Shown: positions 1 to 7,541, counted from the stretch's first letter. The stretch is 12,424 bases of DNA from Ilumatobacteraceae bacterium (GCA_007117775.1 SKFX01000201.1:1-12424); one strand, 5' to 3'. Notes: generated by a model not told the origin, from the sequence alone. Numbers and translations are program-made.

Positions 1-879
1 GATCTCTGGGACTGCACGATCAACACCGCAGCACCCAACTCCCAGGGCTACCTGACGCTGGCCACTGTCGCGCTCGCAGCCGCGATCGGCATCCCCGACG
101 ATCCCACCGACCCGCTCTGGGCCCATCTGTTGATCGAGGCCACACTGGCTGCCGGCGAGGACCGTGACGAGGTGCTGGCCGACTCCGCTGATGGACAAGC
201 GCTGCTCGAGTACGCCGCCGGTCGCCTCGGGCACATCCCCTCCGATCATGCATCTCGTCGCCGCGCTCGACTCAACGATGGCGACACCACGTCGATCAGC
301 ACCGCCGATACGACGATGGCGGTATCGCTGATCCAGTCCAATGCAGCCGGGTTCGGCTCATGGCTGGTTGAGCCGTCCACCTCGATCAACCTGCACAATC
401 GAGGGATCGGATTCAGTCTGCGACCCGGCCATCACACAGAACTGCACCCGGGCCGCCGACCGGCACATACGCTGTCACCGACCACCGTGTCGTCGACCGC
501 TGATTCGTCTGGTGCTGAGACATCATGGCTCGCTGCCATCGGCACGATGGGCGGTGATGCACAACCCCAGATCCTGGCCCAGCTCTTGGCGCGTCTGGCG
601 CACCACCGCCAGAACCCGACCGATATCGTCGCGGCGCCCAGGTGGGTACTGCGGGGCGCGAACGCCTTCGACACCTGGGCCGACGAGTCGAGCCCGTCGG
701 TGCTGGTCGAGACCGCCTCCGGTTGGGCCGAGGGTCTGGTGCGCCTCGGCCATGAGGTGATCGAGTCCTCCGGTGTGAGCGGGGCGTTCGGCCATGCTCA
801 TCTGGCGTGGTCTTCAGTCGACCGGCTCGCGGCTGGTGCAGATCCCCGCACGGTGATCGGCGGCGTTCTCGGTCGCTGA
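1..879 (+). CDS. gamma-glutamyltransferase family protein, C-terminal part (5' truncated by window edge)
   Basis: The frame is open from base 1 to a TGA at 877-879, giving 292 visible residues; the start lies outside the window. Family members are Ntn hydrolases that cleave themselves before a threonine and then hydrolyse or transfer gamma-glutamyl (or related acyl) groups, usually outside the cytoplasm. The expected new N-terminus is at visible residues 95-99 (DTTSI), where T96 is the likely nucleophile. It is followed by an AVSLIQS strand, then GFGS (117-120), NNRG-like LHNRGIGF (131-138) and the conserved GTMGGDAQPQ loop (181-190) that lines the active site. The segment before T96 (NSQGYLTL, 13-20) matches the end of the large subunit. 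The processing region is divergent: Ser replaces the usual His after TT, and the GN of the DxxGN strand is missing. So the acyl group may not be gamma-glutamyl, and a cephalosporin-acylase-like relative is possible. It ends 8 bp from the convergent monooxygenase gene. Confidence 0.85.
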   Translation, partial: DLWDCTINTAAPNSQGYLTLATVALAAAIGIPDDPTDPLWAHLLIEATLAAGEDRDEVLADSADGQALLEYAAGRLGHIPSDHASRRRARLNDGDTTSISTADTTMAVSLIQSNAAGFGSWLVEPSTSINLHNRGIGFSLRPGHHTELHPGRRPAHTLSPTTVSSTADSSGAETSWLAAIGTMGGDAQPQILAQLLARLAHHRQNPTDIVAAPRWVLRGANAFDTWADESSPSVLVETASGWAEGLVRLGHEVIESSGVSGAFGHAHLAWSSVDRLAAGADPRTVIGGVLGR

Positions 880-887
880 TCGCGCCA

Positions 888-2048
888 TCAGTTGACGAGC
901 GGGAGCACCTCTTCGGCGAACCGGGCCATCTGCTCATCGGCCTTCTTATAGGGGTCGCCAATGAGGTGCGGGAAGATCGTCAGATACTCGAGACCCAGCA
1001 GATCCCGGAAGAACTGCACCTGCTCTGCGACCTGTTCGGGCGTGCCGAGCAGGATCGTCTTGTTCTCGATCGACTCCTCGATGGTCGGGATGAGACCGGG
1101 TTTCGCGGGTTTGCCGTCGGGACCCATATAGCCGCGGCTCCAACCGTAGGGTCCGAGGAACTTCCAGAACTCGTCATGTCCCGGGGTCGCGGTCTCGACG
1201 GCCTTTTCATAGGTGTCCTCAATCCGAACCGATACCACCAGCATCCGCTTGTCATGGGCCGCCAGTTCGGTGCCATGGTGCTCGGCGTAGCGCTCACCGT
1301 AGGTATCCCAGAATCGCTTGATGAACGCATGATGCTGGTTCCAGAACACCGCACCGTGGCCGACGACCGGAACGTACTCGAGCGTCGGAGGACTGGTGAC
1401 GGCCTGCCAGATCTCATAGGGATACACCGGGCGCGGGATCAGCGTGAGCGACTCGACCGTCGAGCCGCGGTCAGGAATTCCGGGGACCGGGATCTGGAAG
1501 TGTTTGCCATGGAACGAGAACGTCTCGCCGGCCAAGGCGCGGCGGATGATCTCCATCGACTCCTCGAAGATCTCTCGGTTGAACTCGTCGGCGGCCTGTT
1601 GGTCCGGGTTGTCATGGGATCCGATCGACACGCCCTTGTCGTTGAGATGCAGGACCTCACGCGGCACGGTCCCGCGCCCGACACCGAGCATGCCGCGGCC
1701 TCCCGACAGATTGTGCAGGGTGGCGAAATCCTCAGCGAGGCGCAGCGGATTCCACTGTGGGACGACATTGAACATCGCGCCGAGTCGGATCCGTTCGGTC
1801 TGGGCCGCGATCCACGCCGAGATCAGCAGTCCGTTGGGGATCACCTCATAGCCTTCGTATTGGAAGTGGTGCTCGGTCGTCCAGAACGAGTCGTACCCGA
1901 GCCGATCGGCTTCGATGGCTGAATTGACGTAATCGAGGGTCGCCCTCCAGCACTCGTCGTTGCTGTAGCGCCGGTCGGTCGGATCGGGCGGGCCAGCACC
2001 GGCATCGGACATCTCGACACCACCGAAGAAGAACGCTCCGACCTTCAT
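888..2048 (-). CDS. LLM-class flavin-dependent oxidoreductase (luciferase-like monooxygenase)
   Basis: This 386-residue protein has the TIM-barrel hallmarks of bacterial-luciferase-like monooxygenases. They use reduced FMN or F420 to oxygenate or reduce small substrates. Visible features are the N-terminal strand MKVGAFFFGG (1-10), AIEADRLGYDSFWTTEHH (44-61) with the family's EHH, RIRLGAMFNVVPQWNPLRLAEDF (87-109; read in two pieces) and SGGRGMLGVGRG (115-126), the phosphate-binding loop. The C-terminal GTPEQVAEQV (335-344) is also typical. The start at 2048 is preferred over an upstream ATG at 2078 because AGGAGGG (2055-2061) lies 6 nt before it and homologues begin with this strand. It lies 109 bp after the amidohydrolase on the same strand, so co-transcription is likely. 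A weak -10-like GATAGT (2077-2082, minus strand) could add an internal promoter. Pyrimidine-ring-opening RutA belongs to this superfamily, but similarity at that level does not set the substrate. It could be F420-dependent. Confidence 0.9.
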   Translation of the reverse strand: MKVGAFFFGGVEMSDAGAGPPDPTDRRYSNDECWRATLDYVNSAIEADRLGYDSFWTTEHHFQYEGYEVIPNGLLISAWIAAQTERIRLGAMFNVVPQWNPLRLAEDFATLHNLSGGRGMLGVGRGTVPREVLHLNDKGVSIGSHDNPDQQAADEFNREIFEESMEIIRRALAGETFSFHGKHFQIPVPGIPDRGSTVESLTLIPRPVYPYEIWQAVTSPPTLEYVPVVGHGAVFWNQHHAFIKRFWDTYGERYAEHHGTELAAHDKRMLVVSVRIEDTYEKAVETATPGHDEFWKFLGPYGWSRGYMGPDGKPAKPGLIPTIEESIENKTILLGTPEQVAEQVQFFRDLLGLEYLTIFPHLIGDPYKKADEQMARFAEEVLPLVN

Positions 2049-2054
2049 TGACAA

Positions 2055-2061
2055 CCCTCCT
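2055..2061 (-). promoter_or_regulatory. Shine-Dalgarno site of the LLM monooxygenase gene
   Basis: AGGAGGG on the minus strand ends 6 nt before the ATG at 2048-2046. It decides the start in favour of MKVGAFF over the longer reading from 2078, whose ten extra residues have no site in front of them. Confidence 0.85.
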
Positions 2062-2157
2062 GTTGGCTCAGCACCCACTATCGCATATCAGACCGGACTC
2101 GACCGGGCCCCACCGCCGCGGGTGAGCAGCTTGTGGCCCCTCCAGCGATCGGTCGTA

Positions 2158-3444
2158 TCAGCGGATCGTCCGGCGCTGCAGGTGTGTCTCGGCGACGACG
2201 ACACCACCGCGCAGCACCATGCGGTCCGCTGGTGCCCGTGCGATCGCCCCGCGCACCGATGTGGCGTCAAGCGCGACGAGGTCAGCCGCCGCACCCACCC
2301 TCAGTGTCAACGGATCATCGACCCCGGCCGTCTGCTCGCCCGGGGCCGCCACCACCATCGCCAATGCCGCCTCAGGTCGGAGATGGCCCGCCATCACCAA
2401 CAGCGCTGCGGTCTCGAGCGGATCGGAGCGACCCAAGAGGTTGAACGGGTCCTCGACATTGTCGCCGCCACCGACCACCGACACCCCAGCATCGACCAGC
2501 GCTCCGATGGCGGTGAGACCACGCGGGACCGCATGGGTGTGCTCGCGGCCCTGCAGGAACAGGTTCGTCTGTGGCAGCGTCACCACCGTGATTCCGGCCT
2601 CGGCCACCACCGCAGCGATACGCGACTGAACTTCGGGCGGCTGCATGCCGAGACTGACGCAATGGCTCGCCGTCACCGGCAGTGAGAAGCCGGTCTCGAT
2701 GACGCGCTGGGCCAGTGTCTCGAGCGTCAACACATCGACCTCCAGTGTCTCATCGACATGGAGGTCGAGACCGCGCCCGGCATCGGTCGCAATCGCCAAG
2801 ACATCATCGATCATCCGGACCGGATCGGCATCGAGGTGAGGACAGCCGCCGATCAGGTCAACGCCAGCCTCGACCGCTCGAAGCAGAGCGGTTCGATTAT
2901 CGGCACCGTCGACCCCGGTCATCGGCGATGCCGTGAGCGCCACGATCTCCACGTCGATCAGACCATCGAAGCCCTGAGCAGCTCGCTGCAGCGCTCGTAG
3001 CGCGTCGATCGAATCATCGCGACCCACATTGACATGGGTCCTGATACGCGTCACACCACTGAACAGCAGCGCCTCCATGGCCTGTGTGGCTCGCACCTCG
3101 GTATCGGCAGGGGTGAACTCACCGGCCCGGGCCGCCGCGATCCACCCATCGATGGCTCCCATGAGATCACCGGCCGGATTCGGCACCCGGTCTGCCGTCA
3201 GCGCCTTGTCGAGGTGCGCGTGGGGCTCCACGAGCGATGGGATGACCAGCCGACCGTCGAGGTCGACACCACCATCGCGTCTCGGCTGGGTGCCGGCGGG
3301 CTCGATCGCTGCGACCACACCATCGACCACCTCGATATCCACTCTCGCGCCATCGACACCGAGACCATCCACCAACCACGTCGATACCGACCGACCAACT
3401 CCACTGCGAGCTGCGGAACCTGGTGCATCATCGAGGCCGGTCAT
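2158..3444 (-). CDS. cytosine-deaminase-like amidohydrolase (metal-dependent)
   Basis: The 428-residue protein belongs to the amidohydrolase superfamily branch that holds bacterial cytosine deaminase CodA, creatinine deaminase and AtzC-like enzymes. These hydrolyse a C-N bond in a ring or its exocyclic amine, using one divalent metal. A small N-terminal beta domain ends in VIPSLVEPHAHLDKAL (68-83); H75 and H77 are the first metal ligands. HVDET (229-233) gives a His ligand and the catalytic E232. ASHCVSLG (259-266) supplies the next conserved His. LPQTNLFLQGR (290-300) matches the CodA substrate loop, and D328 in GGGDNVEDPFN is the expected metal/catalytic Asp. The C-terminus completes the beta domain (AADLVAL, 387-392). 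The first 20 or so residues look extra and lack a ribosome site, but a -10 box 6 nt upstream supports a leaderless ATG at 3444. It probably heads a two-gene unit with the monooxygenase. Exact substrate unknown; HLDK rather than CodA's HLDT suggests it is not a strict cytosine deaminase. Confidence 0.9.
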   Translation of the reverse strand: MTGLDDAPGSAARSGVGRSVSTWLVDGLGVDGARVDIEVVDGVVAAIEPAGTQPRRDGGVDLDGRLVIPSLVEPHAHLDKALTADRVPNPAGDLMGAIDGWIAAARAGEFTPADTEVRATQAMEALLFSGVTRIRTHVNVGRDDSIDALRALQRAAQGFDGLIDVEIVALTASPMTGVDGADNRTALLRAVEAGVDLIGGCPHLDADPVRMIDDVLAIATDAGRGLDLHVDETLEVDVLTLETLAQRVIETGFSLPVTASHCVSLGMQPPEVQSRIAAVVAEAGITVVTLPQTNLFLQGREHTHAVPRGLTAIGALVDAGVSVVGGGDNVEDPFNLLGRSDPLETAALLVMAGHLRPEAALAMVVAAPGEQTAGVDDPLTLRVGAAADLVALDATSVRGAIARAPADRMVLRGGVVVAETHLQRRTIR

Positions 3445-3450
3445 CTCGCC

Positions 3451-3456
3451 AACCTA
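3451..3456 (-). promoter_or_regulatory. -10 box for leaderless start of the amidohydrolase
   Basis: TAGGTT on the minus strand is followed by six bases (ggcgag) and then the ATG at 3444-3442. The spacing puts the likely first transcribed base at or next to the A of ATG. No convincing -35 hexamer is seen; upstream is a GC-only run. The 83 bp between this gene and the divergent phosphodiesterase gene therefore holds two outward-facing promoters. Confidence 0.6.
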
Positions 3457-3515
3457 CGCGGCCCGGCGCGGCGCGAGCCACTCACGATCCCCTCATAGCG
3501 GCTCGGGTGTGCCCA

Positions 3516-3521
3516 TAGGCT
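3516..3521 (+). promoter_or_regulatory. -10 box for leaderless start of the phosphodiesterase
   Basis: TAGGCT is followed by cacagc and the ATG at 3528. The stretch from -10 to start is nearly the same as that before the VOC gene near 11910-11924 (TAGGCTCAC then three bases then ATG). No Shine-Dalgarno site is present and no good -35 is visible. Confidence 0.65.
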
Positions 3522-3527
3522 CACAGC

Positions 3528-4379
3528 ATGCTCATCGCCCATATCAGCGACTTCCACATCCTCGATCCCGGCGAGATCTTCTCCGGGCGCGTCGACACCG
3601 CAGCTGGGCTGCGACGTGCAATCGACGCCATCAACCACCACACACCCCGACCCGACCTCGTGATCGCCACCGGCGATCTCGTGAACGACGCCACACCCGG
3701 CCAGTACGACCAGTTGCGCAGCCTCCTCAGCGGCCTCATACCTCCGGCACTGTTCGTCGCCGGCAACCATGACGAGCGTCGAGCATGCGCCTCACTCGGC
3801 TTCGGCCACCCCTCTGCAGATGATCGCTCCGGTGATTCGACGCATGATGGCCGGGTACGAATCTTGGAGGCGATGGACGCAGACCAACACGCATTCGTGG
3901 CCGAGGTCGATTCACTGATCGTCGTCGGCCTCGATACGACGATTCCGGGACGCCACGACGGCCAACTGGGCGAACGCCAACTGGCATGGCTCGACAGTGT
4001 GCTGTCGAACCTCGCCGGACGCGATGTCCTGATCATGCAGCATCATCCTCCCTTCAGCACCGGTCTCGAACAGATGGATGCCATGGGCCTCACCGATGCG
4101 CAGGCCGAGGACACCGTGCTCGAGCGGCACCGCAATGTCGTCGGTGTGCTGTGCGGACACCTGCATCGATTCATCACCTCGCCGATCGGCAACACCGTCG
4201 CAATCTGTGCGCCCAGCACCGGAGCGCAACTGGCCCTCGAGATCGGTGATGGCCATCCGGCGTACACCGATGAGACCCCGGCAATGCTGCTGCATCTGAT
4301 GCGACCCGGACAGCGTCTTGTGACCCATGTCCAGCCGATTCCGGTGCCTGAATCATGGCTGCCGCATTGGGCGGTCTGA
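3528..4379 (+). CDS. calcineurin-like metallophosphodiesterase (CpdA/GpdQ type)
   Basis: This 283-residue protein is a class III phosphodiesterase with all five metal-binding motifs in order: SDFH (7-10; D8, H10), GDL (49-51; D50), GNHDE (79-83; N80, H81), QHHPP (171-175; H172) and GHLHR (210-214; H211, H213). The spacing is that of the cyclic-nucleotide/glycerophosphodiester hydrolases CpdA and GpdQ. These carry a dinuclear metal centre and are soluble cytoplasmic enzymes. No signal peptide or membrane segment is visible. The ATG at 3528 is chosen because it is the first codon of the motif-I strand (MLIAHISDFH) and follows a -10 box at leaderless spacing. It is transcribed alone, divergent from the amidohydrolase and 121 bp before the ABC operon. 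Substrate could be cAMP, a nucleoside 2',3'-cyclic phosphate or a phosphodiester; sequence does not decide. Confidence 0.92.
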   Translation: MLIAHISDFHILDPGEIFSGRVDTAAGLRRAIDAINHHTPRPDLVIATGDLVNDATPGQYDQLRSLLSGLIPPALFVAGNHDERRACASLGFGHPSADDRSGDSTHDGRVRILEAMDADQHAFVAEVDSLIVVGLDTTIPGRHDGQLGERQLAWLDSVLSNLAGRDVLIMQHHPPFSTGLEQMDAMGLTDAQAEDTVLERHRNVVGVLCGHLHRFITSPIGNTVAICAPSTGAQLALEIGDGHPAYTDETPAMLLHLMRPGQRLVTHVQPIPVPESWLPHWAV

Positions 4380-4432
4380 TCGGGCTTTGTGAACGCTTGA
4401 TGTCGGTGACGGGCGCGAACCGGCCCAGCGAC

Positions 4433-4438
4433 TAGGGT
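4433..4438 (+). promoter_or_regulatory. -10 box of the ABC importer operon
   Basis: TAGGGT in the 4380-4500 gap fits TANNNT and has the same TAG core as the other promoters here. A start near 4445 would give a leader of about 55 nt carrying a hairpin (4461-4480) and a ribosome site (4491-4495). Unlike its neighbours this gene is therefore leadered. No clear -35 was found. Confidence 0.45.
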
Positions 4439-4460
4439 TGGGGTATCGATCGTGTAACTC

Positions 4461-4480
4461 GCCCGGCCACTGAGTCGGGC
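4461..4480 (+). promoter_or_regulatory. stem-loop in the ABC operon leader
   Basis: GCCCGGC (4461-4467) pairs with GTCGGGC (4474-4480), a 7-bp stem with one G-U pair and a 6-nt loop. It ends 10 nt before the GGAGG of the ATPase gene. It could be a leader regulatory hairpin or the terminator of the preceding phosphodiesterase. It does not resemble a TPP or other riboswitch consensus, and the leader is too short for one. Confidence 0.4.
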
Positions 4481-4490
4481 TCACGAACCT

Positions 4491-4495
4491 GGAGG
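4491..4495 (+). promoter_or_regulatory. Shine-Dalgarno site deciding the GTG start of the ATPase
   Basis: GGAGG stands 5 nt before the GTG at 4501, which supports this non-ATG start over internal candidates. Confidence 0.8.
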
Positions 4496-4500
4496 ACACC

Positions 4501-5277
4501 GTGACGTCGACCTCTGCTGACGCGGCATCATCACTGCGTCCGTCGGCCGGCAGCCTGGCGTTCAATGAGATCTCGATGGTGTTCCCCGACGGCACCGAGG
4601 CAATCGACCGGGTCTCGTTCAGCGTCGAGCGCGGCGAGTTCGTGACGGTCGTCGGACCATCAGGCTGCGGCAAATCGACATTGCTGAAGATCGCGTCCGG
4701 TCTGCTCGAAGCCACCGCAGGCACCGTCGAGGTCGATCGGGAGCGCCTCGGCTATGTGTTCCAGGACGCCACACTGCTGGCATGGCGGACCGTCCAGCGC
4801 AATGTCGAACTGCTCGCGGAACTGCACGGCTTCGACGCCGCTGAACGTGGGCGACTGGCCACGGAGGCGATCCAGACCGTCGGACTCGCCGGTTTCGAGA
4901 ACCACTATCCACGGGCCCTGTCGGGTGGGATGAAGATGCGTGCGTCGCTGGCGCGGACCCTGACTCTGAAACCACCGGTGTTTCTGTTCGACGAACCCTT
5001 CGGTGCCGTCGATGAGATCACCCGGGAGCATCTCAATGAGGAGACACAGCGGCTCTTCGTCGCGGAGGGCTTCGCCGGCCTGTTCATCACCCACTCGATC
5101 TCTGAGGCCGTCTACATGAGTTCACGGGTGCTCGTCATGTCGGCCAGACCCGGACGCATCGTTGCCGAGTTCGAGGTGCCCTTCGACTACCCCCGGCCCC
5201 GCGACCTGCGTTTCGAACCAGAGTTCGCCCGACTGAGCGGTGAGATCTCCCACGCCCTGCGAGGAGGCCATTCATGA
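4501..5277 (+). CDS. ABC transporter ATP-binding protein (SsuB/TauB/NitT family)
   Basis: This 258-residue ATPase energises the importer encoded by the next two genes. All ABC motifs are present: Walker A GPSGCGKST (52-60), Q-loop with Q88 in YVFQD, signature LSGGMKMRASLAR (140-152), Walker B VFLFDEP (160-166), D-loop GAVDE (168-172) and the switch H198 in ITHS. TLLAW after the Q-loop and the short C-terminus without a regulatory domain are typical of the nitrate/sulfonate/taurine/pyrimidine-precursor group. The GTG start is set by the GGAGG 5 nt upstream. The gene's TGA overlaps the ATG of the permease (ATGA), so translation is probably coupled. It acts at the inner face of the membrane. Substrate is not readable from the ATPase. 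Confidence 0.95.
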   Translation: MTSTSADAASSLRPSAGSLAFNEISMVFPDGTEAIDRVSFSVERGEFVTVVGPSGCGKSTLLKIASGLLEATAGTVEVDRERLGYVFQDATLLAWRTVQRNVELLAELHGFDAAERGRLATEAIQTVGLAGFENHYPRALSGGMKMRASLARTLTLKPPVFLFDEPFGAVDEITREHLNEETQRLFVAEGFAGLFITHSISEAVYMSSRVLVMSARPGRIVAEFEVPFDYPRPRDLRFEPEFARLSGEISHALRGGHS

Positions 5278-6167
5278 CGCTCAGCCCGTCCGACACCGAC
5301 CCGGCGGCGACATCGGAGATGCCTTCGGAGCCTGCGCCGACGCCTGCGACGCCGATCGGGACGACGTCAAACCGTCGACGCCAGATCGGCTCGGTGGTGC
5401 TGCCGCCGTTTCTCCTGGGCCTCGGCATCTTGGGGTTGTGGTACGCGATCTCGTATCTCGTGCTCGCGGAGCGCCGACGCTTCCTGCTGCGGCCTCCGCA
5501 CCAGGTCATCGAGAAGGGGTTCTTGGACACCTCCACGTTCTCTGAGATCCTCTCAGGTCTCGTCTCGAGCGCCCGTGTCGCTCTGATCGGCCTCGCCATC
5601 GCGATCGTCCTGGGCATGACGATCGCAGTGATCATGAGCCAGACCAAGCTCGCCGAGCGGGCGATCTTCCCCTATATGGTCACGCTGCAGGCCATCCCGA
5701 TCCTTGCGATCGTCCCGTTGATCTCATTCTGGTTCGGCACCGGCCAGACCTCGCGGGTGGTGGTCTGTGTCATCATCGCACTGTTCCCGATCATTGTGAA
5801 CACCCTCTTTGGCCTGCAATCGGCTGAACGGGGCGCCCATGACCTCTTCACACTGCACCACGCCTCCCGACTGACCCGACTGCGCAAACTGATGTTCCCC
5901 GCGGCGCTGCCGGCGATCTTCGCCGGTCTGCGCATCTCAGCAGGACTGTCGGTCATCGGCGCCGTCGTCGGCGATTTCTTCTTCGGTCGCGGTGATGTCG
6001 GAATCGGCCAATTGCTCCGCCGCTACGCCAACCGCCTCCAGGGCGAGGAGTTGCTCGCGGCCGTGATCATGACCTCTGCGCTCGGCGTCTGCGTGTTCTG
6101 GTTCTTTGGCTGGCTGCAGAACCGTGCCGTCGGCAAATGGTACGACCCGAGTTCGTCGGGCACCTGA
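5274..6167 (+). CDS. ABC transporter permease (SsuC/TauC/NitT family)
   Basis: This 297-residue membrane protein forms the channel of the importer, presumably as a homodimer. A proline- and threonine-rich cytoplasmic tail (1-35) precedes the first hydrophobic segment (about 43-64). Further segments are near 97-121, 131-153, 161-181, 220-236 and 261-281, the six expected in this BPD_transp_1 group. The EAA-type coupling loop lies around 184-215 (AERGAHDLF through FPAALPAIFAGL), although the EAA itself has drifted to RGA. The start ATG at 5274 overlaps the ATPase stop and has GAGGAGG (5261-5267) ahead of it. The binding protein follows 62 bp downstream, so the three genes form one importer operon in the order ATPase-permease-binding protein. 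Confidence 0.95.
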   Translation: MTLSPSDTDPAATSEMPSEPAPTPATPIGTTSNRRRQIGSVVLPPFLLGLGILGLWYAISYLVLAERRRFLLRPPHQVIEKGFLDTSTFSEILSGLVSSARVALIGLAIAIVLGMTIAVIMSQTKLAERAIFPYMVTLQAIPILAIVPLISFWFGTGQTSRVVVCVIIALFPIIVNTLFGLQSAERGAHDLFTLHHASRLTRLRKLMFPAALPAIFAGLRISAGLSVIGAVVGDFFFGRGDVGIGQLLRRYANRLQGEELLAAVIMTSALGVCVFWFFGWLQNRAVGKWYDPSSSGT

Positions 6168-6229
6168 TCCAGCCGTTCCCACCTCTCAACATTTCCCCAT
6201 TCCACGATCACCCAAACCCCGGAGGAACC

Positions 6230-7402
6230 ATGAAAACCACCCGAACCAACCGGCTTTTCGCCGGAGCCGTCGCACTCGGCCTCGCGCTCGCAGCGTGTGG
6301 CGGTGACGATGATGCAGCCGATGACGTCGACACCGCCGAAGATCTCGTGACCACCGAGACCGACGGTGAGGCAGCAGCCGGCGTGCTGGCCGATGTCTGC
6401 CCGTCGCCACTGGTCATCCAGACCGACTGGTTCCCAGAGTCCGAGTACGGCGCCGTCTACAACCTCATCGGCGACGATTACACCATCAATACCTCTGAGA
6501 AGACCGTCTCGGGGACCCTGGTGTCCGAGGGCGTCGACACCGGGATCGAGGTCGAGGTCCGCACCGGCGGCCCAGCCATCGGCTTCGCCTCACCGCGGGT
6601 GCAGATGTACTCCGATGACAGCATCCACCTCGGCTTCTCAACCCTCGATGAGGGCACGCTGACCTGGGAGTCCGCGCCGCTGATCTCGGTGGTCGCTCCG
6701 CTGGAGAAGAACCCGCAGATCATCATGTGGGATCCCGATGTCTATCCCGATATCGAGACCATCGCTGATCTCGGCGAGGCTGGTGTCACCATCAACATCT
6801 TCGGTGGCGGCGGTTTCTCACAGGTGTTCGTGACCGAGGGGCTCTGGTCAGAGGATCAGATCGATCCGTCCTATGACGGATCACCGGCACGATTCATCGC
6901 CGAGGGCGATATCGCACAGCAGGGGTTCGCCACCAACGAGCCGTGGGAATACGAGAACAGCTTCACCGAATACGGCAAGTTCCCCGCTTTTCAGACACTC
7001 CACGACGCCGGGTACCAGTGGTACTCACAGACCCTTGGCGTCAAGCCCGCCGATCTCGAGGAACTGCGCCCGTGTCTGGAACTCTTCGTCCCGATCGTGC
7101 AGCGCTCAGCGGTGGAGTTCATCAACTCGCCTGAGCGGACCAACGCGATGATCGTCGACGTCGTCGAGGAGTTCGCCGACTTCTGGACCTACAGCCCCGG
7201 TGTGGCCGAATACGCGGTCGCGACCATGCTCGAGCTCGAGATCGTCGGCAACGGCCACAACGACACCGCTGGCGATATGGATCTCGACCGGCTCAACACG
7301 ATGATCGAGAGGATCACCGAGGCCGGTCTCGAGGTGCCCGAGGGCGTCACCGCTGAGGTGATCGTCACGAATGAGTTCATCGATCCGTCGATCGGGTACT
7401 GA
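6230..7402 (+). CDS. ABC transporter substrate-binding lipoprotein (NMT1/THI5-like)
   Basis: This 390-residue protein is the extracytoplasmic receptor of the importer. Residues 1-23 form a lipoprotein signal: basic MKTTRTNR, a hydrophobic core, then LAAC with C23 as the lipidated cysteine. An acidic linker rich in Asp, Glu, Ala and Thr (24-55) leads to the folded domain. Its first strand LVIQTDWFPE (61-70) is the usual opening of NMT1/THI5/SsuA-type proteins, and FATNEPWEYE (233-242) resembles the second ligand-binding segment. Two cysteines (C57, C282) could pair. The ATG at 6230 is preferred to in-frame upstream codons because GGAGG (6221-6225) precedes it and the signal peptide starts there. 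The family binds sulfonates, taurine, nitrate, riboflavin or hydroxymethylpyrimidine precursors, and the ligand here is unknown. A strong hairpin 5 nt past the stop probably ends the operon. Confidence 0.92.
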   Translation: MKTTRTNRLFAGAVALGLALAACGGDDDAADDVDTAEDLVTTETDGEAAAGVLADVCPSPLVIQTDWFPESEYGAVYNLIGDDYTINTSEKTVSGTLVSEGVDTGIEVEVRTGGPAIGFASPRVQMYSDDSIHLGFSTLDEGTLTWESAPLISVVAPLEKNPQIIMWDPDVYPDIETIADLGEAGVTINIFGGGGFSQVFVTEGLWSEDQIDPSYDGSPARFIAEGDIAQQGFATNEPWEYENSFTEYGKFPAFQTLHDAGYQWYSQTLGVKPADLEELRPCLELFVPIVQRSAVEFINSPERTNAMIVDVVEEFADFWTYSPGVAEYAVATMLELEIVGNGHNDTAGDMDLDRLNTMIERITEAGLEVPEGVTAEVIVTNEFIDPSIGY

Positions 7403-7407
7403 TCAGA

Positions 7408-7432
7408 TGGCATCGGCCACGAGCTGATGCCA
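7408..7432 (+). terminator. hairpin terminator after the binding-protein gene
   Basis: TGGCATCGGC (7408-7417) and GCTGATGCCA (7423-7432) form a 10-bp stem with one G-U pair and a 5-nt loop. It starts 5 nt after the TGA at 7402. There is no T tract behind it, as is often the case in high-GC actinobacteria, so rho-independent action is probable but not certain. Confidence 0.65.
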
Positions 7433-7439
7433 CTCCTCG

Positions 7440-7454
7440 CCGGATCTGATCCGG
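7440..7454. repeat. 15-nt palindrome CCGGATC-t-GATCCGG
   Basis: This is a perfect 7-bp inverted repeat around a single T, between the two stronger hairpins of the 7403-7572 gap. The one-base centre cannot form a tight RNA loop without opening pairs, so a protein-binding site or chance are both possible. Confidence 0.4.
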
Positions 7455-7471
7455 TGAGCCCACCCGCTGAC

Positions 7472-7506
7472 CTGCCGGTGGAGGCCGATCCGCCCTCCAC
7501 CGGCAG
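7472..7506. terminator. bidirectional terminator hairpin (13-bp perfect stem)
   Basis: CTGCCGGTGGAGG (7472-7484) is exactly complementary to CCTCCACCGGCAG (7494-7506), with a 9-nt loop. It sits between the convergent binding-protein and creatininase genes and would fold in transcripts from either side. No T tract is present on either flank. Confidence 0.7.
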
Positions 7507-7526
7507 CGTCGCGTCTAGGCTCGGAT

Positions 7527-7541
7527 CGCATCTGCGATGCG
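7527..7541. terminator. small hairpin downstream of the creatininase gene
   Basis: CGCATC (7527-7532) pairs with GATGCG (7536-7541) across a 3-nt loop. For the minus-strand creatininase it comes about 31 nt past the stop, before the larger 7472-7506 hairpin. Weak on its own. Confidence 0.35.

Noticed and set aside
807..1922. 371-codon plus-strand open frame opposite the LLM monooxygenase
   Set aside because: The minus strand carries the recognisable monooxygenase with a good ribosome site; the plus-strand product has no family motif and starts inside the preceding gene.
3029..3772. 247-codon plus-strand frame across the amidohydrolase and into the phosphodiesterase
   Set aside because: The Ser/Thr/Arg/Pro-rich translation lacks motifs and overlaps two clear genes in other frames.
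4439..4500. TPP or other riboswitch ahead of the importer, given the THI5-like binding protein
   Set aside because: The leader is only about 55 nt and lacks the conserved TPP sequence blocks; only a simple hairpin is present.
4501..7402. Assignment of the importer as taurine/alkanesulfonate (SsuABC/TauABC) specific
   Set aside because: The ATPase and permease fit the wider family, but no sulfonate monooxygenase of clear SsuD/TauD type is adjacent and the binding-protein pocket cannot be read by eye.
7516..7521. TAGGCT on the plus strand as a promoter
   Set aside because: It matches the box seen elsewhere, but no start codon lies at the 6-7 nt spacing and no gene begins on the plus strand until 8362. 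It may be chance or drive an antisense RNA; not called.
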